Below, piece by piece: positions 53,297 through 55,567 of a DNA stretch of 55,567 nucleotides. Source of the stretch: CAWUIO01 sp963922455 (lineage in GTDB: Bacteria; Bacteroidota; Bacteroidia; Cytophagales; Microscillaceae); assembly GCA_963922455.1 (NCBI GenBank), contig CAWUIO010000034.1, positions 1 through 55,567 on the forward strand. Direction: 5' to 3'. A model generated the notes under the pieces. The model made no database searches and had not been told where the DNA came from. It saw nothing but the letters and a program-made list of their open reading frames with translations. Positions within the stretch are counted from its first letter, which is position 1. Each line of letters starts with the position of its first letter. Made by a program: the position numbers and the translations under genes.

Positions 53297-55451
53297 ACTT
53301 TATGCACTACTTATTCTAAGCGTACACCTCTCTTGTCATAGTAACCATTCCACTGAACTAAGTGATGCACAACAAGCCTCCTATGAGGCTTGTCTTTTTC
53401 TACATTATACCTGTCCAGAGGCCACAGAAGCTTGTTTAGCTTGTTTGAATGAAGATCTCCCCCTCCGGTATCAAATAGTCCCGGCTACTGAGGTGGCCAA
53501 CTGTTTGCAAGAATCCCACAATACCAAACAAGCGCTGGACATCCTCCGCCAAGTTGAGTTTAAAATGCAGGTAGATCCTGAACTTGTCCCCAGATATCTG
53601 AAAGGCTTACTATATTTTTGGAAAGGGTACATTTACGAAGATCTTGAGCAATATGATGCCGCCATTGAAGCGTATCAAGTATCTCGTAGGCATTATTCTG
53701 ATGATCGTGATAAACTTTCCCGGATTAGTAACAATTTGGCTAATCTGTTTCGTTTGAAATTTCAAAGGGATACAAGCCGCAAAGCATGGCTGGATTCTAC
53801 CTTGAAATATCGTCAAGCGTCCATTCAATACTATAAAAAGGATCGTATTCATAATGGTTTTAGTAACCTTTCTGTGGATTATAGACTAAAAATGGAACTT
53901 GACTCCGCTATCAAAAACAGCCAAAAAGCCATTGATTATTATCATAGGTACTCACAGGATGGTAGTTATAAGTTGAGCTCTATCTATGAGCATTATGCCA
54001 AGGCGCTTTACTTGCAAGGATCGTACGATTTAGCTTCTCAATGCTTGGACAGTGCTTTAAGGCTTGGACCAAGCCGCTTGTCGGACCAAATATCCATTCA
54101 AGCATATTTTGCCAAATGCAAACTGGCGCAAAATAACTTTGAGGCAGCTTTTGAGGCCATTCAGGCTTGCGACACCTTGGTAAAAACGGCTCAATCGGAG
54201 ATCGAGGATTACTCCGACAAAGTGTTACTGAGTACCGAAAGTAATACGGCTTTTAGCACGGCTATTGAGGCAGCCTTTAAAGCAAATGACCCAGAAAGCC
54301 TTTGGTATTATGCCGAAAGGAATAAAGCCAATGCCTTGTATGAGGTAATTGCCCGGGTGAGGCAAAAAACCGAATCTAACTTTACGATACCCAAGGTTTC
54401 TGAGCTTCAATCGCGTTTAAGGCCCAAGACGGTTTTACTTAATTATATTCATTTTGAAGGCAAAATGCTCCTTTTTGCCTTGAAGCAGGATGCATATGAG
54501 ATTTTTGCCCTTGATAGGTATGATCCCGACGAGATCAAGGAATTCATCAGTCAATTATACGAAGAAGAAGGTTCCTTGTATCGCCAAAAGGCCCTTAAGC
54601 TATACCAAACATATGTAAGGCCGGCAGCGAGCTTCCTAGAGGGAAGCCAAGAACTCCTGATTATTCCGGATGCTTATTTACATTTTTTACCGTTTGATGT
54701 TTTAATACACGAGGAATCCAAGATTCCTTCCAAAGCCTTGTCCATGCTGCCCAAACCTGAAGAGCAGTTTCTCATCGAGAAATACAGGATAAAATATAAT
54801 GTTTCGGCAGCTATGGCTTTTCGGGCTCCCGCTACTAATAAAGATTTTGAATTTACGTTCACTGGCTTGTCTCCTACAATTCCGGACGATATGCCCCCTC
54901 TACCGGAAGCTCCCAAAGAGGTGAAAGCCATATCTCAATATATATCAAAAGCCCCCTACTCCTCCAAGGTCTTGCTGGCAGATCAGGCACAAGAACGTTA
55001 TTTTCAGTCTATGGTGAGTACCCGTATATTACACTTTTCTACCCATCACCATTATGACCGGACCCTAAAACGGCCTGCCTTATACCTCAGTAAGACGCGT
55101 GAGGAGGAAGATGGCTTTTTATTTTCGGATGAAATTTTTAATTACCCCATGCAAATTGAAACCGTTGTTTTGAGCAATTGCCAAGGGGTGCGCGGTGAAT
55201 ATAGAGCTGGGGAGGGAGTCCTTAATCTCAGCCAGGCCTTTCTCACTCAGGGGGCTGAAAATATCATCTATTCCTTATGGAGTGTAGAAGATAGCTTTAC
55301 TCGAGAATTTATGGAGACCTTTTACCGCAAACTGGTACCCAATTTCCAGTATGCACAGGCTTTGCACGAAACAAAATTGGAAATGATGAAAAAAAAGCCA
55401 TACCAGCACCCCTTGTACTGGGCCGGATTTTCGCTGCTCTGTGGCCTTTAA
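53265..55451 (+). CDS. TPR-CHAT (caspase-like) protease
   Basis: 728 aa from the chosen ATG; an upstream frame to 53124 is less likely. A hydrophobic stretch at ~residues 12-23 (YALLILSVHLSC) could be a signal or a weak lipobox. Residues ~30-350 hold TPR-like helical repeats (LKGLLYFWKGYIYEDLEQYDAAIEAYQ). The C-terminal CHAT domain has the catalytic His594 in LHFSTHHHYD and Cys639 in VVLSNCQG, followed by AGEGVLNLSQAFLTQGAENIIYSLW. CHAT proteases act as separase-like or gasdermin/effector-activating peptidases in bacterial systems; the target here is unknown. The overlapping 152-aa gene is its likely partner. Confidence 0.9.
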   Translation: METVSQTATVKLYALLILSVHLSCHSNHSTELSDAQQASYEACLFLHYTCPEATEACLACLNEDLPLRYQIVPATEVANCLQESHNTKQALDILRQVEFKMQVDPELVPRYLKGLLYFWKGYIYEDLEQYDAAIEAYQVSRRHYSDDRDKLSRISNNLANLFRLKFQRDTSRKAWLDSTLKYRQASIQYYKKDRIHNGFSNLSVDYRLKMELDSAIKNSQKAIDYYHRYSQDGSYKLSSIYEHYAKALYLQGSYDLASQCLDSALRLGPSRLSDQISIQAYFAKCKLAQNNFEAAFEAIQACDTLVKTAQSEIEDYSDKVLLSTESNTAFSTAIEAAFKANDPESLWYYAERNKANALYEVIARVRQKTESNFTIPKVSELQSRLRPKTVLLNYIHFEGKMLLFALKQDAYEIFALDRYDPDEIKEFISQLYEEEGSLYRQKALKLYQTYVRPAASFLEGSQELLIIPDAYLHFLPFDVLIHEESKIPSKALSMLPKPEEQFLIEKYRIKYNVSAAMAFRAPATNKDFEFTFTGLSPTIPDDMPPLPEAPKEVKAISQYISKAPYSSKVLLADQAQERYFQSMVSTRILHFSTHHHYDRTLKRPALYLSKTREEEDGFLFSDEIFNYPMQIETVVLSNCQGVRGEYRAGEGVLNLSQAFLTQGAENIIYSLWSVEDSFTREFMETFYRKLVPNFQYAQALHETKLEMMKKKPYQHPLYWAGFSLLCGL

Positions 55452-55567
55452 ATTAAGCTTGCAGCCCGGAAACCAGGGGATCATCTGGTCTAAACAGAGA
55501 GCCTACCAGGATATTGGCTACCTATGACATTATCTGCAATGCGCTGATAATAAGCTACTTACTTTCA

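Overview
The window looks like a chromosomal segment of a Bacteroidota bacterium, probably Cytophagales or a close neighbour such as Saprospirales. I base this on the hpt-adk-obg order, a bacillithiol enzyme (BshC), an archaeal-type ProS beside a FadL-type porin, many short lipoproteins with LLNAC-type lipoboxes, two possible TAnnTTTG promoters, and weak or absent Shine-Dalgarno sequences. I cannot name the genus. Most genes are housekeeping. No rRNA, tRNA, CRISPR array, prophage or intact transposase gene was seen.

Layout. 0.2-4.6 kb: a minus-strand run of TerB-like protein, MenE-like ligase and a leucine-rich-repeat protein. 4.9-6.8 kb: small proteins, a DinB-like protein and a cytochrome c lipoprotein. 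6.9-15.8 kb: a signalling block with a CheB-CheR-PAS-histidine kinase, three single-domain response regulators and a bacteriophytochrome kinase. 15.9-24.4 kb: a GHL10 hydrolase, a CNNM/CBS membrane protein, a lipoprotein, enolase, DNA polymerase III delta', MazG and an Rrf2 regulator. 25-32.7 kb: ProS, a lipoprotein with an SRT-rich tail, a porin, a SulP transporter and a LOG protein. 32.8-40.8 kb: a DUF5916 protein, a PaaE-like reductase, a sugar aminotransferase, a glycosyltransferase and BshC. 41-49 kb: a minus-strand divIVA-folB-chaN-aroK-rlmN run, then a plus-strand run of hpt, two adenylate kinases, obg and an acyl-ACP thioesterase. 50-55.5 kb: a tail-specific protease, a DinB protein, and a small protein overlapping a TPR-CHAT protease gene.

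The most unusual content lies between the genes. Nine copies (A-I) of one GC-rich element of about 130 bp occupy the long intergenic spaces. All nine keep the same core, and the copies differ by paired substitutions that preserve two, probably three, helices. This is what a structured RNA looks like. Eight copies are 126-130 bp long. Placement is not random: in seven of nine the same end lies 9-68 bp after a stop codon in the same relative orientation, and two convergent gene pairs carry one element per gene. I do not recognise the family, and it is my main candidate for an undescribed system.

A second family, a MITE of 161-173 bp with inverted ends starting GAAACTGTTTAA, has two copies in the same spaces. 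Pyrimidine/purine-rich tracts often adjoin the 5' end of the 130-bp elements. Other points of interest are the tandem, diverged adenylate kinases, a perfect 12-bp hairpin before obg, and the CHAT protease module.
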